Positions 33,175-41,633 are shown, numbered from the stretch's first letter. The stretch: DNA of 42,186 nt from Lentisphaerae bacterium GWF2_57_35 (GCA_001804865.1 MHBK01000007.1:1-42186); one strand, 5' to 3'. The notes: a model not told the origin generated them from the letters alone. Numbers and translations are program-made.

Positions 33175-36021
33175 TTACTCTCCCTCATGGATATATTGAG
33201 CCAAGTATTGCCCGGTGAAAGATTTTTTGCACGCCACAATTTCCTCCGGCGTTCCGACGGCTACGATTTGACCGCCCCCATCCCCGCCTTCGGGCCCCAA
33301 GTCGATCAAATGATCGGCGGTTTTAATCACATCCAGATTATGTTCGATGATCACCAGCGAGTTGCCGGCGTCGCGCAGCTTTTCGAGCACCTGGAGCAGG
33401 CGGTGCACATCGGCAAAATGCAGGCCGGTGGTCGGCTCGTCCAGCAGGTACAGCGTCCGTCCGGTGCCCTTCTTGCTGAGTTCGGACGACAGCTTCACGC
33501 GCTGCGCCTCGCCGCCGGAAAGCGTCGTGGCCGGCTGGCCCAATTGCAGATACCCCAGTCCGACGTCCGACAGCGTGTGGATCTTGCGCTCGATGCCCGG
33601 CACCGCATGGAAAAAGTCCAGGGCCTCGTCGATGGTCATCGCCAGCACTTCCGCGATGTTCTTGCCGTTGTAGCGCACTTCCAGCGTCTCGCGGTTATAG
33701 CGCTGTCCGCGGCACTGCTCGCAGGTCACGTAGACATCCGGCAGAAAATGCATTTCGATCTTCAGGATGCCGTCGCCCTTGCAGCGTTCGCAACGGCCGC
33801 CTTTGACGTTAAAGCTGTATCGCCCCGGTCCGTAGCCGCGCACCTTCGACGCCGGCAGCTTCGCGAACAAGTCCCGGATCTGCGAAAACGCCCCGGTATA
33901 CGTCGCCGGATTGCTCCGCGGCGTCCGTCCGATCGGCGACTGGTCGATCACGATCACCTTGTCGAGATAATCCATCCCCAGGATTTTCTTGTGCTTCCCG
34001 GGCCGATCCTTCGCGTTATAAAACTTCCGGAACAGCGCCCGCCGGAGAATCTCGTCGACCAAGGTGCTCTTGCCGCTGCCGGAAACGCCGGTAATGCACA
34101 CCATCGTGCCCAGCGGAATTTTCACGTCGATGTTCTTCAAATTGTTTTCCGCCGCGCCCACGATCTGCAAGACCTCCCCGTTGCCCTTGTGGCGCTTCTC
34201 CGGGATGGCGATTTCCAGTTCGTGATTCATGTAGCGGGCGGTCAGCGAGCGATTGTCGGCCAGCAAGGCCTTGGCATCGCCGGCGAAGACCACCTCGCCG
34301 CCGTGCCGGCCGGCGCCGGGGCCCAGATCGATCACGTAATCCGCTTCCTGGATGGTCTGTTCGTCGTGCTCCACAACCACCACCGTATTGCCCAAATCCC
34401 GCAGGCCCTTCAGCGTCTTGATCAACCGCTGATTGTCGCGCTGGTGCAATCCGATGCTCGGTTCGTCCAGCACATACAGCACGCCGACCAGCCCCGCCCC
34501 GATCTGCGTGGCCAGCCGAATCCGCTGCGCCTCGCCGCCCGAGAGCGTCCCGCTTTCCCGGTCCAGCGTCAGGTATTCCAGCCCCACGTCGATCATGAAT
34601 TGCAGCCGCTGGCAAATCTCCTTCGTGACCTCCCGCGTGATGGCCGTCTCGTGCGGCGTCAGGTTGAGATTCGAAAAAAACTCGCAGGCCTGCCGGATGG
34701 ACATGCGCGATACGTCGACGATCGAACGTTCGCCGACCGTACAGGCCAGGCTTTCCGGCTTCAGGCGCGCCCCGCGGCATGTCGTGCACAGTTGCCGGCT
34801 CATGAAGGTCGAAAGTTTCTGCCGCATGTAGTCGCTGTCCGTCTCCTCGTAGCGGCGCTTGAGGTTCGGAATAACCCCTTCGAACGGCTTGGCATACTTG
34901 TGATACGCCCCGCCCCGCCAGAATCCGAACTCCAGATCGTTCTCGCCGGAGCCGTTCATCAGCGTATCGCGCACCTCTTTCGGCAGCTCCTGGTACGGCG
35001 TTTCCATCTCCGCCTGAAAATGCTTCATGACGGCCCGCAGCAGCCCCTTGTAATAAATCGCCGTCCGCCGGCCCGTGCCCCGCCACGCCCGGATCGCGCC
35101 GTCCTCAACCGACAGCGACGGGTCCGGCACGATAAGATCCTCGTCGTACACCATCATCGTGCCCAGCCCCAGGCACGTCGGACAGGCCCCATACGGGCTG
35201 TTGAACGAAAAATGCCGGGCCGTCAGCGTCTCGAAGCTGATCCCGCAATGCACGCAGGCGTTCTTCTCGGAATAGAGCCGCTCCTCCCACGTATCCCGTC
35301 CGCTCTGGATCAGCGTCAGCAGAATTCCCTCCCCCTGCCGCAGGGCCAGTTCCACCGAATCCGTCATGCGCGTACGAATCTTGTCCGACATCACCAACCG
35401 GTCGATCACCGCCTCGACCGTATGCTTCCGCTTCTTGTCGAGCGAAGGGACTTCGTCGAGCTCGTACAACTTTCCATCCACCCGCGCCCGCGTAAAGCCC
35501 AGCTTGCGGATCGTCTCGAAAATATCCGCGTGCTCCCCCTTGCGCCCCTGCACCAGCGGCGCCAGAATCATCAGGCGCGTCGCCTCCGGAAGTTGCATCA
35601 ACTGCTCGACAATCTCTTCCGCGCTCTGCCGGGTGATCGGGCGGCCGCAATTGTAGCAATGCACATGGCCGATGCTTGCGTACAGCAGGCGCAGATAATC
35701 GTGAATCTCCGTCGTCGTCGCCACCGTCGAACGAGGATTCGAGCCCGCCGTCCGCTGCTCGATCGCGATGGCCGGCGACAACCCGTCGATATGATCCACC
35801 TCCGGCTTCTGCATCTGCTCGAGGAATTGCCTCGCATACGTCGACAGGCTCTCGACGTACTTCCGCTGCCCCTCGGCATACAGCGTGTCGAAAGCCAGCG
35901 ACGACTTCCCCGAACCGCTCAGCCCGGTAATCACCGTCAACTGGTTCCGCGGAATCTTCACCGTGATGTTCTTCAGGTTGTGTTCCCGCGCCCCCGATAC
36001 AATAATCCAATCGCTAGACAT
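33175..36021 (-). CDS. uvrA: Excinuclease ABC subunit A
   Basis: Damage-recognition ATPase of nucleotide excision repair, working with UvrB and UvrC. The 948 aa fit the family. Each half has an ABC-type ATPase: Walker [10 protein letters not shown] (about 33) and GVSGSGKST (about 640), and LSGGEAQR twice (about 490 and 830). Zinc modules are [11 protein letters not shown]...CPTC and [11 protein letters not shown]...CEQC. UvrB and UvrC are not in the window. A 966-codon open frame on the opposite strand is a by-product of the codon bias and not a gene. No LexA-type operator was recognised upstream. Confidence 0.98.
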   Translation of the reverse strand: MSSDWIIVSGAREHNLKNITVKIPRNQLTVITGLSGSGKSSLAFDTLYAEGQRKYVESLSTYARQFLEQMQKPEVDHIDGLSPAIAIEQRTAGSNPRSTVATTTEIHDYLRLLYASIGHVHCYNCGRPITRQSAEEIVEQLMQLPEATRLMILAPLVQGRKGEHADIFETIRKLGFTRARVDGKLYELDEVPSLDKKRKHTVEAVIDRLVMSDKIRTRMTDSVELALRQGEGILLTLIQSGRDTWEERLYSEKNACVHCGISFETLTARHFSFNSPYGACPTCLGLGTMMVYDEDLIVPDPSLSVEDGAIRAWRGTGRRTAIYYKGLLRAVMKHFQAEMETPYQELPKEVRDTLMNGSGENDLEFGFWRGGAYHKYAKPFEGVIPNLKRRYEETDSDYMRQKLSTFMSRQLCTTCRGARLKPESLACTVGERSIVDVSRMSIRQACEFFSNLNLTPHETAITREVTKEICQRLQFMIDVGLEYLTLDRESGTLSGGEAQRIRLATQIGAGLVGVLYVLDEPSIGLHQRDNQRLIKTLKGLRDLGNTVVVVEHDEQTIQEADYVIDLGPGAGRHGGEVVFAGDAKALLADNRSLTARYMNHELEIAIPEKRHKGNGEVLQIVGAAENNLKNIDVKIPLGTMVCITGVSGSGKSTLVDEILRRALFRKFYNAKDRPGKHKKILGMDYLDKVIVIDQSPIGRTPRSNPATYTGAFSQIRDLFAKLPASKVRGYGPGRYSFNVKGGRCERCKGDGILKIEMHFLPDVYVTCEQCRGQRYNRETLEVRYNGKNIAEVLAMTIDEALDFFHAVPGIERKIHTLSDVGLGYLQLGQPATTLSGGEAQRVKLSSELSKKGTGRTLYLLDEPTTGLHFADVHRLLQVLEKLRDAGNSLVIIEHNLDVIKTADHLIDLGPEGGDGGGQIVAVGTPEEIVACKKSFTGQYLAQYIHEGE

Positions 36022-36239
36022 CTAAGCTCACTTTTTTATGTAATGAATAAACAGGAAACTATACCACCCGCCCCTCCTTGTGGCTAACCTGTTTTTTTCG
36101 TACGGCCAAACCAATTCGGCCCCAACGCCTTCTAGCCCCGTTTGCATCCCGATTTTATCGGGACGCATCATCGCGTGACCGCGCCACGTGAGCCGCGTTG
36201 GGCACGGCAACGTGGCCTCACGCGGCGGCCCCGGAGGGG

Positions 36240-36269
36240 CGCATTTCTCACCGGGCGGTGAGAAATGCG
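36240..36269. repeat. Perfect 13-bp hairpin
   Basis: CGCATTTCTCACC (36240-36252), loop GGGC, GGTGAGAAATGCG (36257-36269). No U-run follows, so it is more likely a palindromic repeat than a terminator. It adjoins the insert-carrying hairpin at 36279. Confidence 0.8.
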
Positions 36270-36291
36270 GGCTAGGCGGCCCGGCTTCTCC

Positions 36292-36329
36292 CTGCCCGCA
36301 ACGCTTCGCATAGCGATGCGCAGGCGGGC
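36292..36329 (-). mobile_element. 38-nt palindrome inserted in a hairpin loop
   Basis: The hairpin GCCCGGCTTC (36279-36288) / GAAGACGGGC (36330-36339) has 38 extra bases in its loop compared with the same hairpin at 40090-40112. Read on the minus strand, the insert runs from GCCCGCCTGC to TTGCGGGCAG and is followed by GGAG. It matches the insert at 5963-5998 in sequence, orientation and the GGAG that follows. Confidence 0.82.
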
Positions 36330-36379
36330 GAAGACGGGCTCTTCCACGGGCAGGACGAACGCGGCCCACCTTTATGAAA

Positions 36380-36429
36380 TTTTCCAATCATTGGAAAAAA
36401 CGTCGTAAATTTTTCCAATGTTTGGAAAA
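36380..36429. promoter_or_regulatory. Second tandem pair of 19-bp TTTTCCAA dyads
   Basis: TTTTCCAATCATTGGAAAA (36380-36398, centre 36389) and TTTTCCAATGTTTGGAAAA (36411-36429, centre 36420), 31 bp between centres with a 12-bp spacer, exactly as at 2872-2921. The second site ends 9 bp before the ATG at 36439 and would cover the place of its ribosome-binding site, as for a repressor. Confidence 0.75.
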
Positions 36430-36438
36430 CTCCCGCGC

Positions 36439-36627
36439 ATGGACAACTGGCATGAAATATGGAACGGAATCCTGATCCTGATCGCGGTCCTGCCGTTTCT
36501 CTGGTGGGGCCAGATCTGGTTCCGCAACTCCGTCCAGACCCGGGGACGCCTCCGCGCCCTGTTGATCCTCCTCGCGATCGCCTTCGCCGCCTTCCTCCTG
36601 TTTATCGCGTGGCCGCGGGCGTTTTAA
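36439..36627 (+). CDS. Small membrane protein, 62 aa
   Basis: Two hydrophobic helices (about residues 7-26 and 39-60) are joined by a basic stretch (RNSVQTRGRLR), with a Trp-rich N terminus (MDNWHEIWNG). I chose the ATG at 36439; the in-frame ATG at 36418 lies inside the second TTTTCCAA dyad. There is no clear Shine-Dalgarno sequence. No family is recognised. A beta-helix protein gene follows 103 bp downstream on the same strand. Confidence 0.6.
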   Translation: MDNWHEIWNGILILIAVLPFLWWGQIWFRNSVQTRGRLRALLILLAIAFAAFLLFIAWPRAF

Positions 36628-36730
36628 GCCGCGCTGCTGCCGTCCGGCATACGAATAAGAATCAAATTATAAATTGCTGTATCCGCCTACGTTCTGCTAC
36701 TCTTTAACCCTTACAAAAGGGGGACAACTC

Positions 36731-39700
36731 ATGAACAATGTTCGGTTCGCTCCGGTTGTATTTTTCTGTCTTCTTCTTTCCGCTCACGCATCCGTTAAAA
36801 TATCCGGCAATCCCACGGACTTGATTCAGCTCACCAACGCCGTCGCCAACGCCGTCAGCGGGAACACGATTCTCGTCAGCACGGGCACGTACGACGAGGT
36901 GATCGACATTTCCGGCATTACCCTGACGATCGAGGGCGGCTACAACCACGATTGCACCATCAAAGTTCCCGGAGGCAAAAGCCGCATCAGCGGGTACGGC
37001 CTTTTTGGCGGAAGAGGTTCGGTCTTCGACATCGACTCCAGCACGGTCACGTTGCGCGATTTGCTGATTACGGATGGAACCGCCCCCATAGCCTCGCTCT
37101 CCTTCTATGGCGGGGGCCTGGACATCCGCAGCTCCAGCATCGTCACCGCGGATGCCTGCCACATTTTCGAAAACCGCTGCCTGGGCTACGGCGGCGGCGT
37201 GTTCGTTGACGAGTCGTCCCTAACGCTGCTGAACACGATGGTCTACAGCAATGCGGCCCGCTCGCAAACTTTTCCGTCGACCATGGCCGGCCGGGGCGGA
37301 GGCATCGCCGTGTTGAACGGAACCCTGCGGCTGACCTCGGCGTCCCCCGTTTTCACCAATGAGGCCAACGGTCTGGGCGGCGGCATTTACTCCTCAGGCG
37401 GTACAACGCTCGTCAGCCACTCCAGCGTCTACATCGTCGACAACGTCGCGTCCAACGGCGGAGGGCTGTACATCGACGACGGTTATCTCTCGGTGAACAA
37501 CGGCGCCGACATCGGAGGCAACACGGCCGAAGCCCTCGGCGGCGGCGTGGCCCTAGTCAACGGTTCGCTTGGCGTGTTTCAAGCGCCCGGCACGACGATT
37601 GGGTTGAACGACGGACTAACGGGCGAGAACCAGGCGACCAACGGCAACGGCGGCGGCGTCGCCGCCATCGACTCCTCGGTCGTCTTTTCCAACCTGGCCA
37701 TCGCCGGCTACAACAACGCCTCCTCGCAAGGCGGCGCGTTTTACCTGCGCAACAGCCGGCTGACCGTTAACTTCGGGTTGGTCGGCTCCGACAACGCCAC
37801 CAACAACGCCGTCTACGGCGGCGGCATCGCGGCCATCTCGTCCACGGTTGAAGTCTTCAACGCCGGAGCGGTCTTCCGGGGCATGGCCGTCATGGGCGGC
37901 GGCCTGTATGCCTCCAACGCCTACGTGAACATCTCCAGCAACAGCAGCATCGGATGGTTCATCCCGGAATACCGGAATGCCGCCTGGGTAGGCGGCGGGA
38001 TCTACGCGGTAGACAGCGATCTGATGGTGAACGGCTCGGTGCTCAACAATCAGGCCGCACTCGGCGGAGGAGGCGGCCTGTATTTGCTCGACAGCGACCT
38101 CGTATCCACCGGCGGCGTGTTTAAAGGCAATGCCGCCCTGCAAGCGGCCAACCTTTACGGCGGCGGCATCGCCTTTGACGGCGATAGCGCCGGCGAGTTG
38201 ATGTACGCTCAAATTGTCAGCAACACCGCCTTCCTCGGCGCAGGCATCGGCTCAAGATCGACGGGCCAACTGGACCTCAACCGGTCGATCGTTTCGAATA
38301 ATGTCGCGGCCGATTCCGGCGGCGGACTCTTCTGCGACGCCAACGCCGCCATTAACTTGATCTATTCGACCATTACCGACAATAGGGCCAACACCAACGG
38401 AGGCGGCGTCTGCTTGAAAGGCAATAGCGCCACCATGTCCTACAGCACCTCCTTCTGGCGCAATGAAGCCGGACGGAGGGGCGGAGCCGTCTATGCCCAC
38501 CACAGCATGTTCTACGGCATGACGCTCTACAGCAACGTGTATATCACCTACAATAACGCCGACGAAGGAGCCGGCATCGCGGCCGACACCCTGGCCCAGA
38601 TCTACATCAGCGGCGAAAGCAATTTCTACGTCACCGTCAACGACGCCACCGGCAACGGCGGAGGCATCTGGCAAGGCAATGCCTCGGTCGTGAATCTCTC
38701 CGGAAAGGCCAACCTCGGCGCCAACATGGCCGATCAAGGCGGCGGCATCTTCGTCGGCGCGGGTTGCACGCTCGAGGCTTACGACAACGAGTTCGGCTGT
38801 CCTTCGTTTTATTACAACATCGCCTCGGATTACGGCGGAGGTATTTGCGTGAGCGGCGCCCTGGCTTCGGCCAATCTGCTCAATACGCGCATCGGTTGCG
38901 GAGTGAGTCCCCTGGGCAACCTGTGCACCTCCTCGGACGGCGCCCACGGCGGCGGCGGCGTTGCGGTCTTGAACGGCGCCAATCTTTCGCTGACCAATTG
39001 CTGGGTCAACAACAACGTGGCCTATGGACGCGGCGGCGGCGTGCTGGTGTCCAGAGCCACCATGCAGATGGGCGGCGATCAGGAAGCACAACCCTTTGCC
39101 TCCGTCCTGCCGCCCAATCGCATGGAAGCCAACTGGACCACGAACGCCGCAACCGGCAACGGCGGCGCCATCGCCTGCATGTATAGCCTGGTCGACATCC
39201 ACGACGTGCTGATGCAAAGCAACCACGCCGTGCGCGGCGGCGGGCTTCACATGGACTACGCCAGCACCGGGCAGGTAGTCAATGCGGTCATCGCCAAAAA
39301 TGAAGCCTCCACGTCCGGCGACGGCGTCCGAATCAGCGGCTCGAGCCGCACCGTCTTTTTGCACGCCACCATCGTCTCCAACGACAACGGCGAGGGCATC
39401 TCCGTCGGCTCGGGCTCCGCCGCCCTGACCAACTGCGTGGTCCTCGGGCATACCACCCCCGTCAGCGCCGGCCAGCAAGTGATCTTCAGCGACATCCAGG
39501 GCGGCTACGCCGGCGTCGGCAATCTCGACGTCGAGCCCCACTTCTTCAATCCCGCGGGCAGCGACTACCGCATGAAGTACGCCTCGCCCTGCGTCACCAG
39601 CGGCATCGCCCTCGCCAACGTGACCGCCGACGCCATCGGCATGGCCCGCCCGCAAGGCGCACGCAGCGACATGGGCGCTTTCGAATACAACGGCAACACC

Positions 39701-40081
39701 TACGACAGCGACCTCGACGCCATGAGCGATGCCTGGGAAATTTATTACACCCTCAATCCCACCAACGCCGCCGACGCCGCCATCGACACCGACGGCGATT
39801 CCTACATCAACAGCCAGGAATACATCGCGGATACCGACCCCATGCTGCCCAACCGGTACTTCCACATCCTGGATATTTATCGCGCCAACACCCAGGCCGT
39901 GATCGCGTTCGCGTCCTCCGCCTCCTGCGCCTACAGCATGGAATGCCGCAACGAGCCCGGCAACAACGGCTCCTGGTCGCAAGCCGTCGAATACGTAGCC
40001 GGCTCCGGCAGCACAATGACCCTGACCAATGCGGAACCCGTCGGCGCCCGCATGTACCGCCTGAACGTGTGGAGACCGTAA
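36731..40081 (+). CDS. Secreted right-handed beta-helix protein with C-terminal calcium-type repeats
   Basis: The ATG at 36731 has AAAGGGGG upstream. The 1116 aa begin with a signal peptide (about 1-20, LLLSAHA) and then carry more than fifteen turns marked by GGG(I/V/L)-type motifs (GGGVFVDESS, GGGIAVLNGT, GGGLYIDDGY), as in polymorphic outer-membrane (Pmp-like) and pectin-lyase-fold proteins. Near residue 970, GMARPQGARSDMGAFEYNG is the closing motif of choice-of-anchor Q proteins. Then follow acidic repeats DSDLDAMSDAWE and DTDGDSYINSQEY and a final beta domain ending YRLNVWRP, likely a sorting or anchoring module. Probably a cell-surface adhesin or polysaccharide-binding protein; the ligand is unknown. 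Confidence 0.88.
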   Translation: MNNVRFAPVVFFCLLLSAHASVKISGNPTDLIQLTNAVANAVSGNTILVSTGTYDEVIDISGITLTIEGGYNHDCTIKVPGGKSRISGYGLFGGRGSVFDIDSSTVTLRDLLITDGTAPIASLSFYGGGLDIRSSSIVTADACHIFENRCLGYGGGVFVDESSLTLLNTMVYSNAARSQTFPSTMAGRGGGIAVLNGTLRLTSASPVFTNEANGLGGGIYSSGGTTLVSHSSVYIVDNVASNGGGLYIDDGYLSVNNGADIGGNTAEALGGGVALVNGSLGVFQAPGTTIGLNDGLTGENQATNGNGGGVAAIDSSVVFSNLAIAGYNNASSQGGAFYLRNSRLTVNFGLVGSDNATNNAVYGGGIAAISSTVEVFNAGAVFRGMAVMGGGLYASNAYVNISSNSSIGWFIPEYRNAAWVGGGIYAVDSDLMVNGSVLNNQAALGGGGGLYLLDSDLVSTGGVFKGNAALQAANLYGGGIAFDGDSAGELMYAQIVSNTAFLGAGIGSRSTGQLDLNRSIVSNNVAADSGGGLFCDANAAINLIYSTITDNRANTNGGGVCLKGNSATMSYSTSFWRNEAGRRGGAVYAHHSMFYGMTLYSNVYITYNNADEGAGIAADTLAQIYISGESNFYVTVNDATGNGGGIWQGNASVVNLSGKANLGANMADQGGGIFVGAGCTLEAYDNEFGCPSFYYNIASDYGGGICVSGALASANLLNTRIGCGVSPLGNLCTSSDGAHGGGGVAVLNGANLSLTNCWVNNNVAYGRGGGVLVSRATMQMGGDQEAQPFASVLPPNRMEANWTTNAATGNGGAIACMYSLVDIHDVLMQSNHAVRGGGLHMDYASTGQVVNAVIAKNEASTSGDGVRISGSSRTVFLHATIVSNDNGEGISVGSGSAALTNCVVLGHTTPVSAGQQVIFSDIQGGYAGVGNLDVEPHFFNPAGSDYRMKYASPCVTSGIALANVTADAIGMARPQGARSDMGAFEYNGNTYDSDLDAMSDAWEIYYTLNPTNAADAAIDTDGDSYINSQEYIADTDPMLPNRYFHILDIYRANTQAVIAFASSASCAYSMECRNEPGNNGSWSQAVEYVAGSGSTMTLTNAEPVGARMYRLNVWRP

Positions 40082-40089
40082 CCAAGGTG

Positions 40090-40112
40090 GCCCGGCTTCT
40101 CCGAAGACGGGC
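40090..40112. repeat. Empty GCCCGGCTTC/GAAGACGGGC hairpin
   Basis: Arms 40090-40099 and 40103-40112 with loop TCC (on the other strand TTC-GGA-GAA, containing CGGAG). The bases on both sides match those of the occupied hairpin at 36279-36339, so this is the version without the 38-nt insert. Confidence 0.8.
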
Positions 40113-40133
40113 GCGGTTAGCCTGTACAAGTAA

Positions 40134-40153
40134 ACGGGGCCAGGTGGCCCCGT
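40134..40153 (+). terminator. Hairpin after the beta-helix gene
   Basis: ACGGGGCC (40134-40141), AGGT, GGCCCCGT (40146-40153), 53 bp after the stop. The stem is strong but no U-run follows, so it may end transcription only with help from Rho. Confidence 0.45.
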
Positions 40154-40241
40154 CTCCAACATTGCGTCAGGCGCCCCTGCGCAAACTTGCCGACCCCGCA
40201 TCCTGAAGTACCTTGATGAAGGGTGAAAGCGATGGGGCCAT

Positions 40242-40574
40242 ATGAATGCGCAAGAAGAACAACTCTACGAGCAAGCCGCATCCGAAGTGCTGAACAAATC
40301 GGCGGTTCCCGGTTTAATGTCCAAGGCCTACAGCGACGCCAACGGCGACAAGGACAAAACCATCGCCAAATACATCCGCCTGCGCGTGAAACAACTGCGA
40401 ACCGAGCGGGACCGGCAAAAAAACGCCGCCATCCCCCCCGTTTGTGGAAAATGCCTCTACTACTACACGGAAAACGGCCCCGTCAATTTGTGCAAGACGT
40501 ACTGCGCAAAACACAACAAAGAAACGCGCCGCCATGGCTCATGCCCCGACATCGCACTCAACAAACAACCATAA
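40242..40574 (+). CDS. Cys-rich small protein of unknown function, 110 aa
   Basis: The N-terminal half is charged and helical (DKDKTIAKYIRLRVKQLRTERDRQ shortened to IAKYIRLRVKQL). The C-terminal half holds VCGKCLYYY, LCKTYC and GSCPD: five to six Cys in a compact zinc-finger-like spacing. No family is recognised. Its last 31 bases and the following 42 bp are repeated at 41178-41250, showing that a related gene or copy once lay there. Confidence 0.65.
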   Translation: MNAQEEQLYEQAASEVLNKSAVPGLMSKAYSDANGDKDKTIAKYIRLRVKQLRTERDRQKNAAIPPVCGKCLYYYTENGPVNLCKTYCAKHNKETRRHGSCPDIALNKQP

Positions 40575-40616
40575 CCCCTTCGTGTCTTCGTAGCCGCGCC
40601 GGTAACGGCGTGGCTC
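40544..40616 (+). repeat. 73-bp direct repeat, copy 1
   Basis: It covers the last codons of the 110-aa gene (CPDIALNKQP and stop) and 42 bp after it. Copy 2 is at 41178-41250, same length, no gaps, 5 mismatches (93% identity). The two copies bracket a 561-bp stretch with a minus-strand gene. Confidence 0.88.
40590..40613 (+). repeat. GTAGCCGCG-type hairpin, copy c
   Basis: GTAGCCGCG-CCG-GTAA-CGG-CGTGG: the stem core is CCG/CGG instead of TCC/GGA (copy a) or GCC/GGC (copy b), loop unchanged. It is part of the 73-bp direct repeat. Confidence 0.8.
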
Positions 40617-40660
40617 TGCAAACGGCTGCCGCCCGCCACGTCTTTCTGATGTTTTTGTAG

Positions 40661-40712
40661 GCCGGTTCTCCCGTGAGGGACGTTGTCCCAACGGGACTTC
40701 GTGTGAACCGGC
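40661..40712. repeat. Nested hairpin before a small minus-strand gene
   Basis: GCCGGTTC (40661-40668) pairs with GAACCGGC (40705-40712); inside it GGGAC (40677-40681) pairs with GTCCC (40685-40689). It lies 17 bp past the stop of the minus-strand gene at 40729 and may end its transcript, although no U-run is seen. Confidence 0.55.
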
Positions 40713-40728
40713 GCATTTTCCAGCGGAC

Positions 40729-41097
40729 TTAAGAATTACAACCCTTCTTCATTTCAGACCCATTGTATTCTTCCATCGCATCCAATAGGTTAAAGGGCTT
40801 GCCATCTGGCGTCAAAGCATTGTCCCGATGGCGGGCAATGACTCCGAAGTTCTTAACCTGTTTCTCGACAACATCAAAGTGCGCCGCAGTTTCCTCTTGG
40901 CTTGTAAAGTAGTAAACGATGCTGCCGGTTTCCGCGTTTCCGTTAACCTTATCGGGGACGCCCAGCCAAGAAATGATGTCGCGTAGACAGAGCGCGTCTT
41001 GGCTGCTTCTTAGCCCAACCGCTACAATGATATCATCCCTGGCATATGCTGCATTGCCGGGTTGCCACGCCAAATACCATTCTTTATCTTTTTTCAT
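40729..41097 (-). CDS. Protein of unknown function, 122 aa
   Basis: A hydrophilic, probably cytoplasmic protein; no signal peptide or membrane helix. The segment LGVPDKVNGNAETGSIVYYF resembles (LGxPdxv...YxF) the fold seen in several small lipoprotein-like families, but not closely enough to name. The base composition is lower in GC than the upstream genes, and the gene lies between two copies of a 73-bp repeat in an accessory-looking stretch. No strong ribosome-binding site is seen. Confidence 0.6.
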   Translation of the reverse strand: MKKDKEWYLAWQPGNAAYARDDIIVAVGLRSSQDALCLRDIISWLGVPDKVNGNAETGSIVYYFTSQEETAAHFDVVEKQVKNFGVIARHRDNALTPDGKPFNLLDAMEEYNGSEMKKGCNS

Positions 41098-41177
41098 TTC
41101 TTTTGAAATCTTGCGGCTCTGAGCTTCTCAGACAGCCACTCGCGGTCACTAAAGCCACATCTTAACAAGCTAACGCC

Positions 41178-41250
41178 CCCCGACATCGCGCTCAACAAAA
41201 AGCCATAACCCCTTCGCGTTTTCGTAGCCGCGCCGGTAACGGCGTGGCTC
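41178..41250 (+). pseudogene. 73-bp direct repeat, copy 2, with the tail of a paralogous gene
   Basis: The first bases read PDIALNKKP and stop (41179-41208) in the frame of the 110-aa gene's ending PDIALNKQP. The coding differences are one silent and one Gln-to-Lys change, as expected for a former paralogue. Everything upstream of these codons is missing. The rest matches the region after that gene, including a GTAGCCGCG-type hairpin. Confidence 0.8.
41224..41247 (+). repeat. GTAGCCGCG-type hairpin, copy d
   Basis: Identical to copy c (core CCG/CGG, loop GTAA). It is part of the second 73-bp repeat, so it is not an independent occurrence. Confidence 0.8.
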
Positions 41251-41422
41251 CTGCCAGCACGAAAAAACCACCATGCCCATTGCGCTTTCATTCAAGCCGG
41301 ACAGACTCGACAGCAACATGACCACCCAAAGCCGACAGCCATAAGGGTCTCAATTTAGCTCGTATCCTCATTCCGAAATCTTGGCGCCCTCAGCGTCATA
41401 TAACCAAATTGTCGAATGTCGA

Positions 41423-41522
41423 TTCCGCTGAAAAAGTCCAAAAAACGCCGACTCTCGCCAGCCGCGTTGTCGCCTCTGCGACTCACGCGGCTGGCGTGAA
41501 CCGGCGACTTTTTCAGCAGAAC
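41423..41522. mobile_element. MITE-like element of about 100 bp
   Basis: Terminal inverted repeats TTCCGCTGAAAAAGTC (41423-41438) and GACTTTTTCAGCAGAA (41506-41521) differ at one base; the inner 12 bp are perfect. A second palindrome CGCCAGCCGCG (41456-41466) / CGCGGCTGGCG (41486-41496) fills the middle. CGAATGTCGA occurs at 41413-41422 and 41523-41532, a perfect 10-bp target duplication. There is no transposase gene inside; CTGAAAAAGTC-type ends are common among IS elements, so a full-length relative should exist elsewhere. Confidence 0.85.
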
Positions 41523-41589
41523 CGAATGTCGAGACCCGCCCCCTATGGCCTCCAATCAACGCTGAGTGCCCCTCGGCTTCTTGCACCAT

Positions 41590-41633
41590 GGATTAGTCCC
41601 GACCCCTCGCAGACTCGGAGTCGGAACTAATCC
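41590..41633 (-). terminator. Hairpin at the end of the 113-aa membrane protein gene
   Basis: A 17-bp stem (41590-41606 with 41617-41633) with two mismatches that become G-U pairs, and a 10-base loop. It overlaps the stop codon at 41627-41629. No U-run follows, so it may be a stabilising or Rho-type structure. Confidence 0.5.

Larger units (their letters stand above)
36022..36438. other. Repeat-rich region between uvrA and a small membrane protein gene
   Basis: No gene is supported. Contents in order: a TGAGCCGCGTTG (36189-36200) / CAACGTGGC-CTCA (36208-36220) hairpin, a perfect 13-bp hairpin (36240-36269), a GCCCGGCTTC/GAAGACGGGC hairpin with a 38-nt insert (36279-36339), and the tandem TTTTCCAA dyads (36380-36429). 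The 119-codon minus-strand frame across it only translates these repeats. Confidence 0.75.
41098..41626. other. Gene-poor stretch with repeat copy, gene remnant and MITE-like element
   Basis: No intact gene is supported. It contains the second 73-bp repeat with a ten-codon gene remnant (41178-41250), about 170 bp without recognisable features (41251-41412), a MITE-like element (41423-41522) between 10-bp direct repeats, and a hairpin reaching into the next gene's stop (41590-41633). Confidence 0.65.

Noticed and set aside
33187..36087. 966-codon open frame on the plus strand opposite uvrA
   Set aside because: It is fully antisense to a textbook uvrA. The sequence is His/Arg/Gln-rich with no domain pattern, as expected from GC-biased codons read backwards.
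36028..36387. 119-codon minus-strand frame between uvrA and the small membrane protein gene
   Set aside because: It only translates palindromic repeats (hairpins at 36189-36339) and has no start signal.
38252..40201. 649-codon minus-strand frame opposite the beta-helix gene
   Set aside because: Its Gly/Ala/Val/His-rich translation mirrors the GGCGGC repeats of the beta-helix gene; no ribosome-binding site or family.
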